From NCBI GenBank assembly GCA_041399085.1, contig JAWKTM010000120.1, forward strand, positions 1-9,924: a stretch of 9,924 nucleotides of DNA. Direction: 5' to 3'. Origin of the DNA: JAWKTM01 sp041399085 (GTDB lineage Bacteria > Planctomycetota > Planctomycetia > Pirellulales > Pirellulaceae). The position numbers and the translations under genes are program-made. The stretch's first letter is position 1. The number at the start of each line of letters is the position of its first letter. Of this stretch, positions 1-6,175 are shown in pieces. A model generated the notes under the pieces. The model was not told the origin of the DNA, ran no database searches, and worked only from the letters and a program-made list of their open reading frames with translations.

Positions 1-63
1 ATCCGCGCGGAATGATCCATACTGGCGCTAGCGGTCGATGATCCTTTAGACGGGCGAGCGTCC

Positions 64-597
64 ATGTTTTTCGACGATTTTGAAGCTGAACGCCAGTTTC
101 GCGAGGCTTGGGAAGCGGTCGAGATCGCGCGGCCGGTGCGTTATTCGTTGTTCACGTTTGGCCAAAGCGAGTTGCCGTACTATTTGATCTGCGAGGGCGA
201 GAATCCCGGCGATTTGGTTTCGGTGACCAAAGGCGAAGTGCGGATCAAACGACCGCTGGTCATCACGCCGGAGAACGCCAACGGCGAGTTGCAGAACTTC
301 TTCGAGAACAGCGACGAAGAGGACGTCGCCCAGTATCTTCTGGCCCGCACGGCTCATTTTTCCAATTTGCAATTGGAGAACCGACGGGGCGACACGGAGC
401 TGGTGAGCGACAGCGTCGAAGAGATCGTGGCGCGGCTGAATCGACAGCTCGACGCCGAGGAGGAGGATCGCGTGGCGATTCTCACCGCGCCGCACGGATT
501 GGCCGGCATCGCGCTGATGCGTTACGCGGCCGAGCGAGTTCGCGAGAGCGCGCCGGACAATATTCAAGAGCTGCGCGAACGCGGCTTTCTGCCGTAA
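64..597 (+). CDS. Conserved hypothetical protein, planctomycete type
   Basis: This 177-residue acidic, soluble-looking protein has no signal peptide or membrane segment. Readable blocks are a FGQSELPYYLI segment (about residues 32-42), a GEVRIKRPLVITPE segment (about 57-70), an acidic stretch NSDEEDVAQYLL (about 82-93), and a C-terminal helix-rich part ending ERGFLP. The arrangement resembles small uncharacterised proteins seen across Pirellulales, but I cannot attach a function. The ATG at 64 follows an in-frame stop at 13-15. No clear Shine-Dalgarno precedes it, which is common in this phylum. The body is clean coding sequence with GC-rich third positions. The 284-residue antisense frame over it is a high-GC shadow. 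The gene stands alone, with 192 bases before the next gene. Confidence 0.8.
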   Translation: MFFDDFEAERQFREAWEAVEIARPVRYSLFTFGQSELPYYLICEGENPGDLVSVTKGEVRIKRPLVITPENANGELQNFFENSDEEDVAQYLLARTAHFSNLQLENRRGDTELVSDSVEEIVARLNRQLDAEEEDRVAILTAPHGLAGIALMRYAAERVRESAPDNIQELRERGFLP

Positions 598-611
598 GCG
601 ACGACGGCGGT

Positions 612-705
612 TCCGCGCGCTGTGCGCAGGTCTCCCGACCTCGCACATTTTCGACCGCAGGTCTCCCGCGCTGTCGCGGCGCTCGGTCTCCCGCGCTGTT
701 CGCGG
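612..705. repeat. Short intergenic repeat cluster built on GGTCTCCCG
   Basis: Three copies of GGTCTCCCG lie at 629-637, 660-668 and 685-693. The first two share the longer CGCAGGTCTCCCG (625-637 and 656-668). The last two share GGTCTCCCGCGCTGT (660-674 and 685-699). A related CGCGCTGTGCG word precedes copy one. Spacing is about 25-31 bases. The 192-base gap between the first two genes shows no convincing gene of its own, so this is a non-coding repeat patch. It looks like a dispersed intergenic element of the kind common in planctomycete genomes; that comparison is from memory. It is too irregular to be a CRISPR array. Confidence 0.55.
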
Positions 706-779
706 TTGGTGGTGTGCGATGGCATACGGCTTGCAACGGTTTATGGACTTACAAACCATTGCAAGCCGCTTTCGATCAA

Positions 780-784
780 GGGAG
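780..784 (+). promoter_or_regulatory. Shine-Dalgarno GGGAG setting the start of the DUF1440-like gene
   Basis: GGGAG sits five bases before the ATG at 790. The reading frame stays open back to an ATG at 622, but that upstream part runs through the GGTCTCCCG repeat patch and translates to low-complexity, non-conserved sequence. The Shine-Dalgarno therefore selects 790. Confidence 0.7.
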
Positions 785-789
785 AAATC

Positions 790-1341
790 ATGCGCTATCG
801 CCACGGCTATTTTGAATCGATGAATGTGGGCAAGGGAATGCTGGCCGGCTTGATTGCCGGAGCGGCGGGCACTTATGTGATGACCAAGATGCAGCCGCAC
901 ATTAAGCAGTGGACCGACGAAATGGTTGGCGGCTGTGGTTCAGGCGGCTCGGGCGAGTCCGAGCTGTCGGGAGGCGGCGAATCGTCGGCTCCGGCCACCG
1001 AACAAGTGGCGACGGCCGTCGCGGAGCCAGTTGTGCAGCGCGAGTTGAGCCGAGCCGAACGCGAATTCGGATCGAACGCCGTGCATTACGGTTTCGGCAC
1101 GGTCATGGGCGGCGTCTATGGCGTGATGGCCGAAGTGGCTCCGCCGATCACCGGCTTGGTCGGTTTGCCGGCCGGAGCCTTGTTGTTCGCGGTCGCCGAC
1201 GAGGCCGCGGTCCCGGCCGCCGGTCTATCCGATCCGCCCAGCGAGACGCCGATGAAGACGCATCTCCATGGGCTCGTGTCGCATTTGGTCTATGGAGCGA
1301 CGGTCGAAATCTGCCGCAAGATACTTCGCCCACTGGTCTAG
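790..1341 (+). CDS. DUF1440 / YagU-like inner-membrane protein
   Basis: This 183-residue protein has an N-terminal hydrophobic segment rich in small residues (about 14-32, GMLAGLIAGAAGTYVMTKM). A flexible Gly/Ser/Glu-rich linker follows (about 47-67). A membrane-associated C-terminal half holds HYGFGTVMGGVYGVMAE (about 99-115), a Pro/Gly/Ala hydrophobic segment (about 118-136), and SHLVYG (164-169) near the end. The order of HY.FG, GG.YG, D.A.P..GL and SH..YG matches the DUF1440 family (E. coli YagU), whose members are inner-membrane proteins linked to acid tolerance in E. coli. Function here is unproven. The linker between the first helix and the rest may be an insertion relative to YagU. 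The gene converges on the minus-strand DnaJ-like gene, leaving only 44 bases with no clear terminator. Confidence 0.65.
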   Translation: MRYRHGYFESMNVGKGMLAGLIAGAAGTYVMTKMQPHIKQWTDEMVGGCGSGGSGESELSGGGESSAPATEQVATAVAEPVVQRELSRAEREFGSNAVHYGFGTVMGGVYGVMAEVAPPITGLVGLPAGALLFAVADEAAVPAAGLSDPPSETPMKTHLHGLVSHLVYGATVEICRKILRPLV

Positions 1342-1385
1342 CCGAGTGGACCCAAGACCCAGGCCACCTCACAGGACTGTGGCGA

Positions 1386-3395
1386 CTAGCCGGCCGTGAG
1401 CGTCGGGATGGTTTCGGCGATTCGGCCCGTCTGGAACTGCACGCGCACTCCGCACCGCGGACAAACCACGCGGCGAATCGAGTCCCAACGGTTCCAACGC
1501 AGCTCGCGCGGCTGGGACAAGAGCGTGTCCATGCCGCGGCGAATCTGGTCGCAGTAAATTCGCGTCAGTTGCTTGAGCACGGCCGCTTGCTGCGACGGGT
1601 CCGTTGGATAAGGAGTCGTCTTTCCGTCAATCACCAGGGCGTAGCCGACAATTCGTTCGTACCCGCCATCGGACGACGCGTTTGGATGCCCCGGCACGTC
1701 GGTGTGGCTCTCGACCCATTCGACGATCGGCTGGACGTCGATCATCGGCGCCTTGGAATAGCACGTGCCGCCGAAGTATACGCCATCGACTCCGATCGCC
1801 ACGCTACGATCCTTCGAGACCGCCAGCAATCGCGGCCAAGAAGCCACGGTCGACACCGCGTTCTGCTCGACCAACTCGAACACGCGGTCCAACTGCAGCA
1901 CGGCCAATTGCGAGCTCTTGAAGCGATAAATGCTTTGCAGACCGGCCAGCCACTCCGCCCGACGCTCTTCGTCCTCGCCCCACAGTTCCGCGAAGCTGGG
2001 CGATACGCGAGCCAGTTCCAACAGCTCGGGCAGCATCAAATCGGCGTCCAACGCCAGATGGGCGGCTCGCGCGGCGAACGCGGCTCGTGCCGCCAAGGGC
2101 AACAGCGACAGCAGCTCGCCGTCGCGCAGCACCGCGTCGAACAAAGCGACCGGCAACCTCTCGCGGACAACGCTCTCGACAATCTCGTCCAGCACTCGCA
2201 TCGCCGCCCGCGTGCCGTCGCGGCCTTCGCTTCGCTGAATCAAATCGTACTGATACAACTCGGCCAGATATTCGTAAGGCAGATCGTGATAAGCCGTCCA
2301 GAGCCGAAGCTTCTGAATCGCTCGACGCAGCGAAGCCGCTTTGGGCGGATGCTGCTTGCCCGCGGCTCGCAACAATCCGACCAAGAAGCCCGCCGTGTCG
2401 CGACTTGGTTGTGCGTCCAACAACTGCGGCGCGATCTCTTCCCACGCCACGTCCAGCGGCTTCGACAATCTCGGGCGATACATCAAATAAACGCAAACCA
2501 TCGCGACCAGCCCGAGGACGCCGAACGCCGCGAACATCAGCGAAACCGGGCCTCCTTCGAGCAACAAGATGGGCATCACCAACAACGGCGGCGCCAGGGA
2601 CAACGCGGCCGTAATCAGCAACGCCCCGCGCCGCGAGATCGAAGCGTCGGGCGTGGCTCCCCACCACGGACCCCAGGCCGTGTCGAGCGTGAAGAACGTC
2701 CACAGCAGCTTGCTCTTGGCTCGAATCCGGCACATATCCGCCAGCACATCGCCATCCTCGGTGATTCGCACTTCGGGCACGTGAGCCACGGGCGGCGGCG
2801 GGATCAACTCGAAGCATTCGCCGCAGACCGTCTTGTCATCGTCCTTCGCGCGATGTTCCAACGATTCGCGAAACCGCGACTGTTGCAAACCGTTTCGCAT
2901 CGCCAACTGTGCGAACCGGTACTTGCCGTGAACCGGGTCCAAACGAGCGGCCAATGCTTCGCCGCGTGCCAGCATCGAATCGTTCGTCGCTCGCCGAGCG
3001 TCGCGGAGCATCGCCTCGATCGCACTCCAATCGCCCCCCTTCGTTTTCGTGTCGGCCATCGCATTGCCGACCGTCTCGCTCATGGCCCGTTCGGCAACTG
3101 GCAACTCGGCGACTTCGGCCATCGGCATCGCGCCGCCGAACTGTTCGTCATACGCTGCCTTGTCCGAAGGCGACGTCAGCTCGCGATAGGCGTGTGACAG
3201 CTCTTCGAGCAATTCGACAGCCGCATCGCCATGTTCGCCCACCTGATATCGGCGGACTTCTTCGTACCGTTTGTAGAAGGCGTCGCGAATTCGCTCGCTG
3301 GTCCGACTCGAACAGCGACAAACCCAACAGCATAGTGATTCGGCGGATTCTTCGTCCGTGATGCGTAGCCACTGGCGGTAAGGGTCGAACTCCAT
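1386..3395 (-). CDS. DnaJ-like membrane protein with CxxC pairs, frame-disrupted near its N-terminus
   Basis: The frame gives 669 residues. The start MEFDPYRQWL matches the opening of planctomycete DnaJ-like modules (FDPYHKWLGI...PPNHYRLLG). From about residue 34 the frame reads as the second half of such a module: ERIRDAFYKRYEEVRRYQVG, then ELLEELSHAYREL and AAYDEQF (to about 86). Residues 17-32 are not family-like, because the expected PPNHY and LLGLSLFESD lie in the other two frames (see findings). There is no HPD motif, so Hsp70 co-chaperone activity is not supported. Downstream are a CGEC pair (191-194), two membrane helices (about 256-280 and 283-305), a long helical region (about 310-510), a weakly conserved globular part (about 520-620), and a terminal CPRCG (646-650) that could be half a zinc ribbon. 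The role is unknown. The start at 3395 has GGAG three bases upstream. Confidence 0.75.
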   Translation of the reverse strand: MEFDPYRQWLRITDEESAESLCCWVCRCSSRTSERIRDAFYKRYEEVRRYQVGEHGDAAVELLEELSHAYRELTSPSDKAAYDEQFGGAMPMAEVAELPVAERAMSETVGNAMADTKTKGGDWSAIEAMLRDARRATNDSMLARGEALAARLDPVHGKYRFAQLAMRNGLQQSRFRESLEHRAKDDDKTVCGECFELIPPPPVAHVPEVRITEDGDVLADMCRIRAKSKLLWTFFTLDTAWGPWWGATPDASISRRGALLITAALSLAPPLLVMPILLLEGGPVSLMFAAFGVLGLVAMVCVYLMYRPRLSKPLDVAWEEIAPQLLDAQPSRDTAGFLVGLLRAAGKQHPPKAASLRRAIQKLRLWTAYHDLPYEYLAELYQYDLIQRSEGRDGTRAAMRVLDEIVESVVRERLPVALFDAVLRDGELLSLLPLAARAAFAARAAHLALDADLMLPELLELARVSPSFAELWGEDEERRAEWLAGLQSIYRFKSSQLAVLQLDRVFELVEQNAVSTVASWPRLLAVSKDRSVAIGVDGVYFGGTCYSKAPMIDVQPIVEWVESHTDVPGHPNASSDGGYERIVGYALVIDGKTTPYPTDPSQQAAVLKQLTRIYCDQIRRGMDTLLSQPRELRWNRWDSIRRVVCPRCGVRVQFQTGRIAETIPTLTAG

Positions 3396-3409
3396 ACGCT
3401 CCGATCCAA

Positions 3410-3435
3410 AAGCCGCGCGAGAACGGTCGCGGCTT
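3410..3435 (-). terminator. Hairpin with T-tract between thiG and the DnaJ-like gene
   Basis: AAGCCGCG (3410-3417) and CGCGGCTT (3428-3435) are perfect 8-base inverted arms around a 10-base loop. On the minus strand the hairpin ends in GGCTTTTGG, giving a short four-T tract. It lies about 70 bases past the thiG stop and 15 bases before the next minus-strand start, so it fits an intrinsic terminator for thiS-thiG. Because the T-tract is short and the next Shine-Dalgarno follows at once, it could instead be a 5' leader structure of the DnaJ-like gene. Confidence 0.45.
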
Positions 3436-3506
3436 GAGCGGTGGATTATAACGAGGACGGTCGATGGCTGCGCGGAGGGTGTTTTGCCGCCAGCGCGAGG
3501 AAGACG

Positions 3507-4376
3507 CTAGAGATACGGCCGCGAAGTGATGAGAACCTCTTCCGGACTGCTGGCCGTGGCGTACAGTCGCTTCGGAATGCGACCCGCGCGGGCGGCGAGC
3601 CAACCGGCTTCGCAAGCCAGCCGCATGGCCCGGCCCATCGCCACCGGATCGCGAGCATGAGCGATCGCCGTATTCAACAGCACGCCGTCGACGCCTAACT
3701 CCATCGCCTCGGCCACGTCGCTGGCCGTGCCGACCCCGGCGTCCACGATCACCGGATACTCGGGATCGTCGTCCTTGAGATACTCCAGGCAGATTCGCAG
3801 ATTGTTGGCGTTCAGGATGCCTTGGCCCGAGCCGATCGGGCTGCCCGCCGGCATCACGGCCGCCGCGCCGGCTCGCTTCAACCGCAAGGCGGTCACCGGA
3901 TCGTCGCTCGTGTAGCACAGCACTTGAAAGCCGTCGGCCACCAGCTCCTCGGTGGCTTGCAGCGTGCCGATCGGATCGGGCAGCAACGTCTTGCTGTCCC
4001 CCAGTACTTCCAGCTTCACCCATTCCGAACCGGGGTTTTCCAAGTTCCGAAGAATCTCGCGACCCATACGAGCCATCCGCACGGCGTCGCGCGGCGTGTA
4101 GCAACCGGCCGTGTTGGGCAGCAACGTGTACTTGGCCGGATCAAGATAGTCGAGGATGTATTTGCCCTCGCGGTTGTACAGCCGCTCGCGCCGCACCGCG
4201 ACGGTCACGCAATCCGCGCCGCTGGCTTCGATCGATTGGCGCATCAGTTCGAGGTCGTCGTATTTGCCCGACCCGACGATCAGGCGGCTTCGCAAGGTGC
4301 GCGAACCGATTCGAAGTAACTCGGACATCGACACAACTGGCTCCGACGCGCTGGAATCCGTCACAACAGTGGTCAC
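3507..4376 (-). CDS. thiG: Thiazole synthase ThiG
   Basis: ThiG condenses 1-deoxy-D-xylulose 5-phosphate, dehydroglycine and the sulfur carried by ThiS thiocarboxylate into the thiazole phosphate of thiamin, in the cytoplasm. The 289-residue protein is a TIM barrel with the family's signatures: GSGKYDDLELM (35-45), PNTAGC (87-92), WVKLEVLGD (119-127) with the expected Schiff-base lysine K121, AGSPIGSGQGI (177-187), VDAGVGTASDVAEAMELG (211-228) and LLNTAIA. The C-terminal RLYATASSP lies near the end. The start is GTG at 4376, placed by the Shine-Dalgarno inside the end of thiS. The first 16 residues are a non-conserved extension, and ATG at 4328 (residue 17) is an alternative start. Seven bases separate it from the thiS stop, so the two are co-transcribed. 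No other thiamin genes are in the window. Confidence 0.96.
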   Translation of the reverse strand: MTTVVTDSSASEPVVSMSELLRIGSRTLRSRLIVGSGKYDDLELMRQSIEASGADCVTVAVRRERLYNREGKYILDYLDPAKYTLLPNTAGCYTPRDAVRMARMGREILRNLENPGSEWVKLEVLGDSKTLLPDPIGTLQATEELVADGFQVLCYTSDDPVTALRLKRAGAAAVMPAGSPIGSGQGILNANNLRICLEYLKDDDPEYPVIVDAGVGTASDVAEAMELGVDGVLLNTAIAHARDPVAMGRAMRLACEAGWLAARAGRIPKRLYATASSPEEVLITSRPYL

Positions 4377-4383
4377 TGGATAC

Positions 4384-4584
4384 TTAACCTCCTCCGACCA
4401 ACGTGACCAATTCCAGTTCGTCGCCCGGGTTCAAAGTGATCTCGCCATGTCGCGCCCGCGGCGCGAGCTGCTCGTTGACTTCGACCGCCACGTGTTCGGG
4501 CCGTAATTCCAACAGCGCCAGCAACTCGGCGACGGTCGCTCCGTCGGGAATCTCGCGTGGTTCGCCGTTGAGTTGAATTTTCAC
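4384..4584 (-). CDS. thiS: Sulfur carrier protein ThiS
   Basis: This 66-residue ubiquitin-fold protein carries sulfur as a C-terminal thiocarboxylate to ThiG. The sequence begins MKIQLNGEPREI, has the ATVAELLALLEL helix (about 17-28), VAVEVNEQL (about 32-40) and the GDELELVTLVGGG tail. The C-terminal Gly-Gly needed for adenylation and thiocarboxylation is present, with a third Gly as in Bacillus ThiS. The start codon is GTG at 4584, with AAGGA (4595-4599) ten bases upstream. It is the first gene of the thiS-thiG pair. No TPP riboswitch consensus is recognisable upstream, although an imperfect inverted repeat lies there. Confidence 0.95.
   Translation of the reverse strand: MKIQLNGEPREIPDGATVAELLALLELRPEHVAVEVNEQLAPRARHGEITLNPGDELELVTLVGGG
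4388..4395 (-). promoter_or_regulatory. thiG Shine-Dalgarno embedded in the thiS Gly codons
   Basis: On the minus strand the last ThiS codons read GTC GGA GGA GGT TAA. GGAGGAGG is both the coding sequence for the essential C-terminal glycines and a strong ribosome binding site. It ends 11 bases before the thiG GTG at 4376, and this spacing supports that start. Confidence 0.8.
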
Positions 4585-4627
4585 GGGCCGTTGGTCCTTG
4601 ACGAAAGCGTTTCGCTATGCGGTTTGG

Positions 4628-4672
4628 TGGTCGTTCGGGCATTTTACGAGTCGCCCAAAATCCCGACAACCA
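4628..4672. repeat. Imperfect inverted repeat upstream of thiS
   Basis: The left arm (4628-4645) contains TGGT, GT, CGGG and ATTTT, each separated by one unpaired base. The right arm (4657-4672) reads AAAAT, CCCG, AC, one unpaired A, ACCA. This gives 15 base pairs around an 11-base loop. It lies about 45-90 bases upstream of the thiS start on the minus strand. It could be a leader structure, a protein-binding site or a terminator. It does not match the TPP riboswitch consensus by eye. Confidence 0.4.
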
Positions 4673-4829
4673 GCCCGAGGCGGGCGAGTGGCGAAGGCGC
4701 ACGGCAGGCGTCTTGATGAGTTTTTTTCTGCTCGTCAAACACCAGCTCTTCTTCCACACCGCTCGTGACATTCCATGATCAACTCCCTGAGCCGGACTGA
4801 TCCGCAGCGAGCAGGTTCGTCATCAAACG

Positions 4830-5018
4830 ATGCACCTCATCGGGCCCGGTTCGCTGAGGGTCGTCGAGCTTGGATTGTTGCTCTTGCTCTCCTTTGCTCC
4901 TCTTGCTCAGGACAGCTACGACCCGAACCGCGCCGCCGAGTGGTGGAACGTCAGCAATGACACGCCAGTCGAGAGCGACAGCCGCAAGCGATTTCCAGCC
5001 ACGGAGAATCAGCAATAG
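4830..5018 (+). CDS. Possible small exported protein, unrecognised
   Basis: The 62-residue frame starts MHLIGPGSLRVVELG and has a leucine-rich hydrophobic segment (about 14-26) that could be a signal peptide or anchor. A hydrophilic tail follows with DSYDPNRAAEWWNV and ends FPATENQQ. About three quarters of its codons end in G or C, typical of coding sequence in this genome and the main argument for it. Against it, there is no good Shine-Dalgarno, no recognised family and no clear AxA cleavage motif, and it lies beside a frame-broken region. It could be a chance frame. Confidence 0.3.
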   Translation: MHLIGPGSLRVVELGLLLLLSFAPLAQDSYDPNRAAEWWNVSNDTPVESDSRKRFPATENQQ

Positions 5019-5067
5019 TCGGCAGCGCTCCAGTATGCCGGGAACAGCTTTCCAGGCGTGCCGCTCG

Positions 5068-6175
5068 CTATCGTTGCCAGCGCCGCTTTGGATTGTCGAC
5101 GCTGCTTGCGGACGGTAACTCCCAACCGGCAAACAGCAAATCCCTTGACGAGATGTCGAAGTTCACCTGAGCTCGCATTCCTATCGCCGACAAATGATTC
5201 CGCGGAAGACTTGGGCGACTCGCCGGCGCCGTTTGGGCTGTTCAAAAAGTTGATGACTAAGAGAACGTCGATCGGGAGACAATTGGTTGTCTCCGTTCAC
5301 GTCCCAGTACCAATCGCCAAGCTGGCGAGGCGACGAAAAAGATCCAGCTTCCATGCGGTTTTTAGTTCGTTAATAATCAGCAGCGTCGATGGGCGATACA
5401 ACTTCGTCCTGATTAACATCGTGAGATATCCCAAGGTTGCGAAACGGCCCATCGTCGTCGTCCACATTGTCGACCCAAACCCCTTGTGGAAATATGCCGC
5501 CATAAGATTCATCGTCGGAAGCGACGGCCTCGAAGGCGACATAATACGAACGCTTCCCATCCAGTTCGTCGTCGTCGACCCCAAGGACGTTAAAGTTGCG
5601 GTTGATCGGCATTCTCAGGCGTGAACACTAACTCGCTAACGCTGGTAACGCCTTCGGATTCGTCCTGACTGCGCATTCGTATGATGACTGGCGCGTGGAG
5701 CATCTGACGCAATTGCACATGAACCGTTAACGTTCGCCCCTGTTCCGAGGTCTCACTCCCGTCTGGAATAAACACATCGACTCCAGGATGGTCATCGTCC
5801 TGAATGCGGAAGAAAATCGAACGCGGGTAGCCAGCGAGATTATCCGTCTGGGCGTCGACTTCTATTGGAAGGTCGAAATCCGGGTCAGGATCGGAGTTGT
5901 CAAACAAGTCCGGCGGATGGATCGCAGCGCCCATCTTGGCTGTCACCAGGAAACGTAAATGTTGTTTCGGCAAGAAAAACTCGATCAGCTACCGAAGCGT
6001 CGATTGGATGCAACCTGACGTGTGCTGGCCGTTCCAACCGACTGGCCGCGGGGTCAGTTTTCAGGACGAAAATTCGTGATCGCCGAACCCGTTCTCTCTA
6101 AGACTTGCGTGGACGCCAGGTTGCAGGCTGACGGTTGCCCGGTCAGCGTCCTGTAACCGGACGCGAAAGGGAAAC
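5068..6175 (-). pseudogene. Frame-broken 3' part of the surface-protein gene: end of Calx-beta, second Calx-beta-like domain, dockerin pair
   Basis: Coding continues past the stop at 6176-6178 but moves among all three minus frames. In order I read TKFPFRVRLQDADRATVSLQ (about 6180-6120), SLRENGFGDHEF (about 6105-6070), ASVADRVFLAETTFTFPGD (ending about 5940), HPPDLFDNSDPDPDFDLPIE (about 5920-5860), SVSELVFTPENADQP (about 5645-5600), NFNVLGVDDDELDGKRSYY (about 5597-5540), DVNQDEVVSPIDA (5382-5420), LIINELK, NRMEAGSFSS, DVNGDNQLSP (about 5274-5303), PIDVLLVINFLNSPNG, then VNFDISSRDLLFAGWEL to a stop at 5068-5070. The ENADQP..GVDDDELDG block is the end of a Calx-beta-like repeat, and the two DVN.D..(L/V)SPID blocks are dockerin type I calcium loops. 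Eight frame changes break the reading. The pieces are otherwise well preserved, so the lesions are recent or are assembly errors. Confidence 0.75.

Larger units (their letters stand above)
4585..5067. other. 483-base gap between the surface-protein gene and thiS
   Basis: No confidently recognised gene lies here. It should hold the promoter of thiS-thiG (minus strand) and the 3' end of the large surface-protein transcript. Visible items are the imperfect inverted repeat at 4628-4672, a second hairpin with arms TTGATGAG (4713-4720) and CTCGTCAA (4731-4738, one G-T pair) whose loop contains seven Ts, and a possible small plus-strand gene at 4830-5018. I could not place convincing -35/-10 boxes and saw no riboswitch, tRNA or mobile-element ends. 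Confidence 0.6.

Noticed and set aside
1..31. End of an upstream plus-strand gene, frame ending at TAG 29-31
   Set aside because: Only nine codons are visible with no motif, so it cannot be told from chance.
612..705. CRISPR array
   Set aside because: The repeats are short, imperfect, irregularly spaced and have no uniform spacers or nearby cas genes.
46..900. 284-residue minus-strand open frame
   Set aside because: It is antisense to the gene at 64-597, with biased His/Arg/Ala composition, no recognisable motif, and a run through the repeat patch.
1804..2817. 337-residue minus-strand open frame
   Set aside because: It is an alternate frame of the DnaJ-like gene, Arg/Ala/Gly-rich, with no motifs.
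909..3197. 762-residue plus-strand open frame
   Set aside because: It is Arg/Gln/His-rich with no domain sense and lies antisense to the DnaJ-like gene and over the DUF1440 gene, both of which have proper protein features. It is a shadow of high-GC codon usage.
3148..4104. 318-residue minus-strand frame spanning thiG and the DnaJ-like start
   Set aside because: It is a shadow of thiG. Only its short LLGLSLFESD piece is meaningful, as part of the frame-split motif.
4585..4800. TPP riboswitch upstream of thiS
   Set aside because: I could not find the conserved CTGAGA and ACCTGATCTGGATAATGCC-like blocks on the minus strand. A covariance-model search would be decisive.
5009..5245. Native C-terminus continuing in the dockerin frame to the stop at 5009
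   Set aside because: After about 5170 that frame becomes Lys/Arg/Gln-rich and unlike the rest. The neighbouring frame ending at 5068 reads more like a natural tail, though this choice is uncertain.
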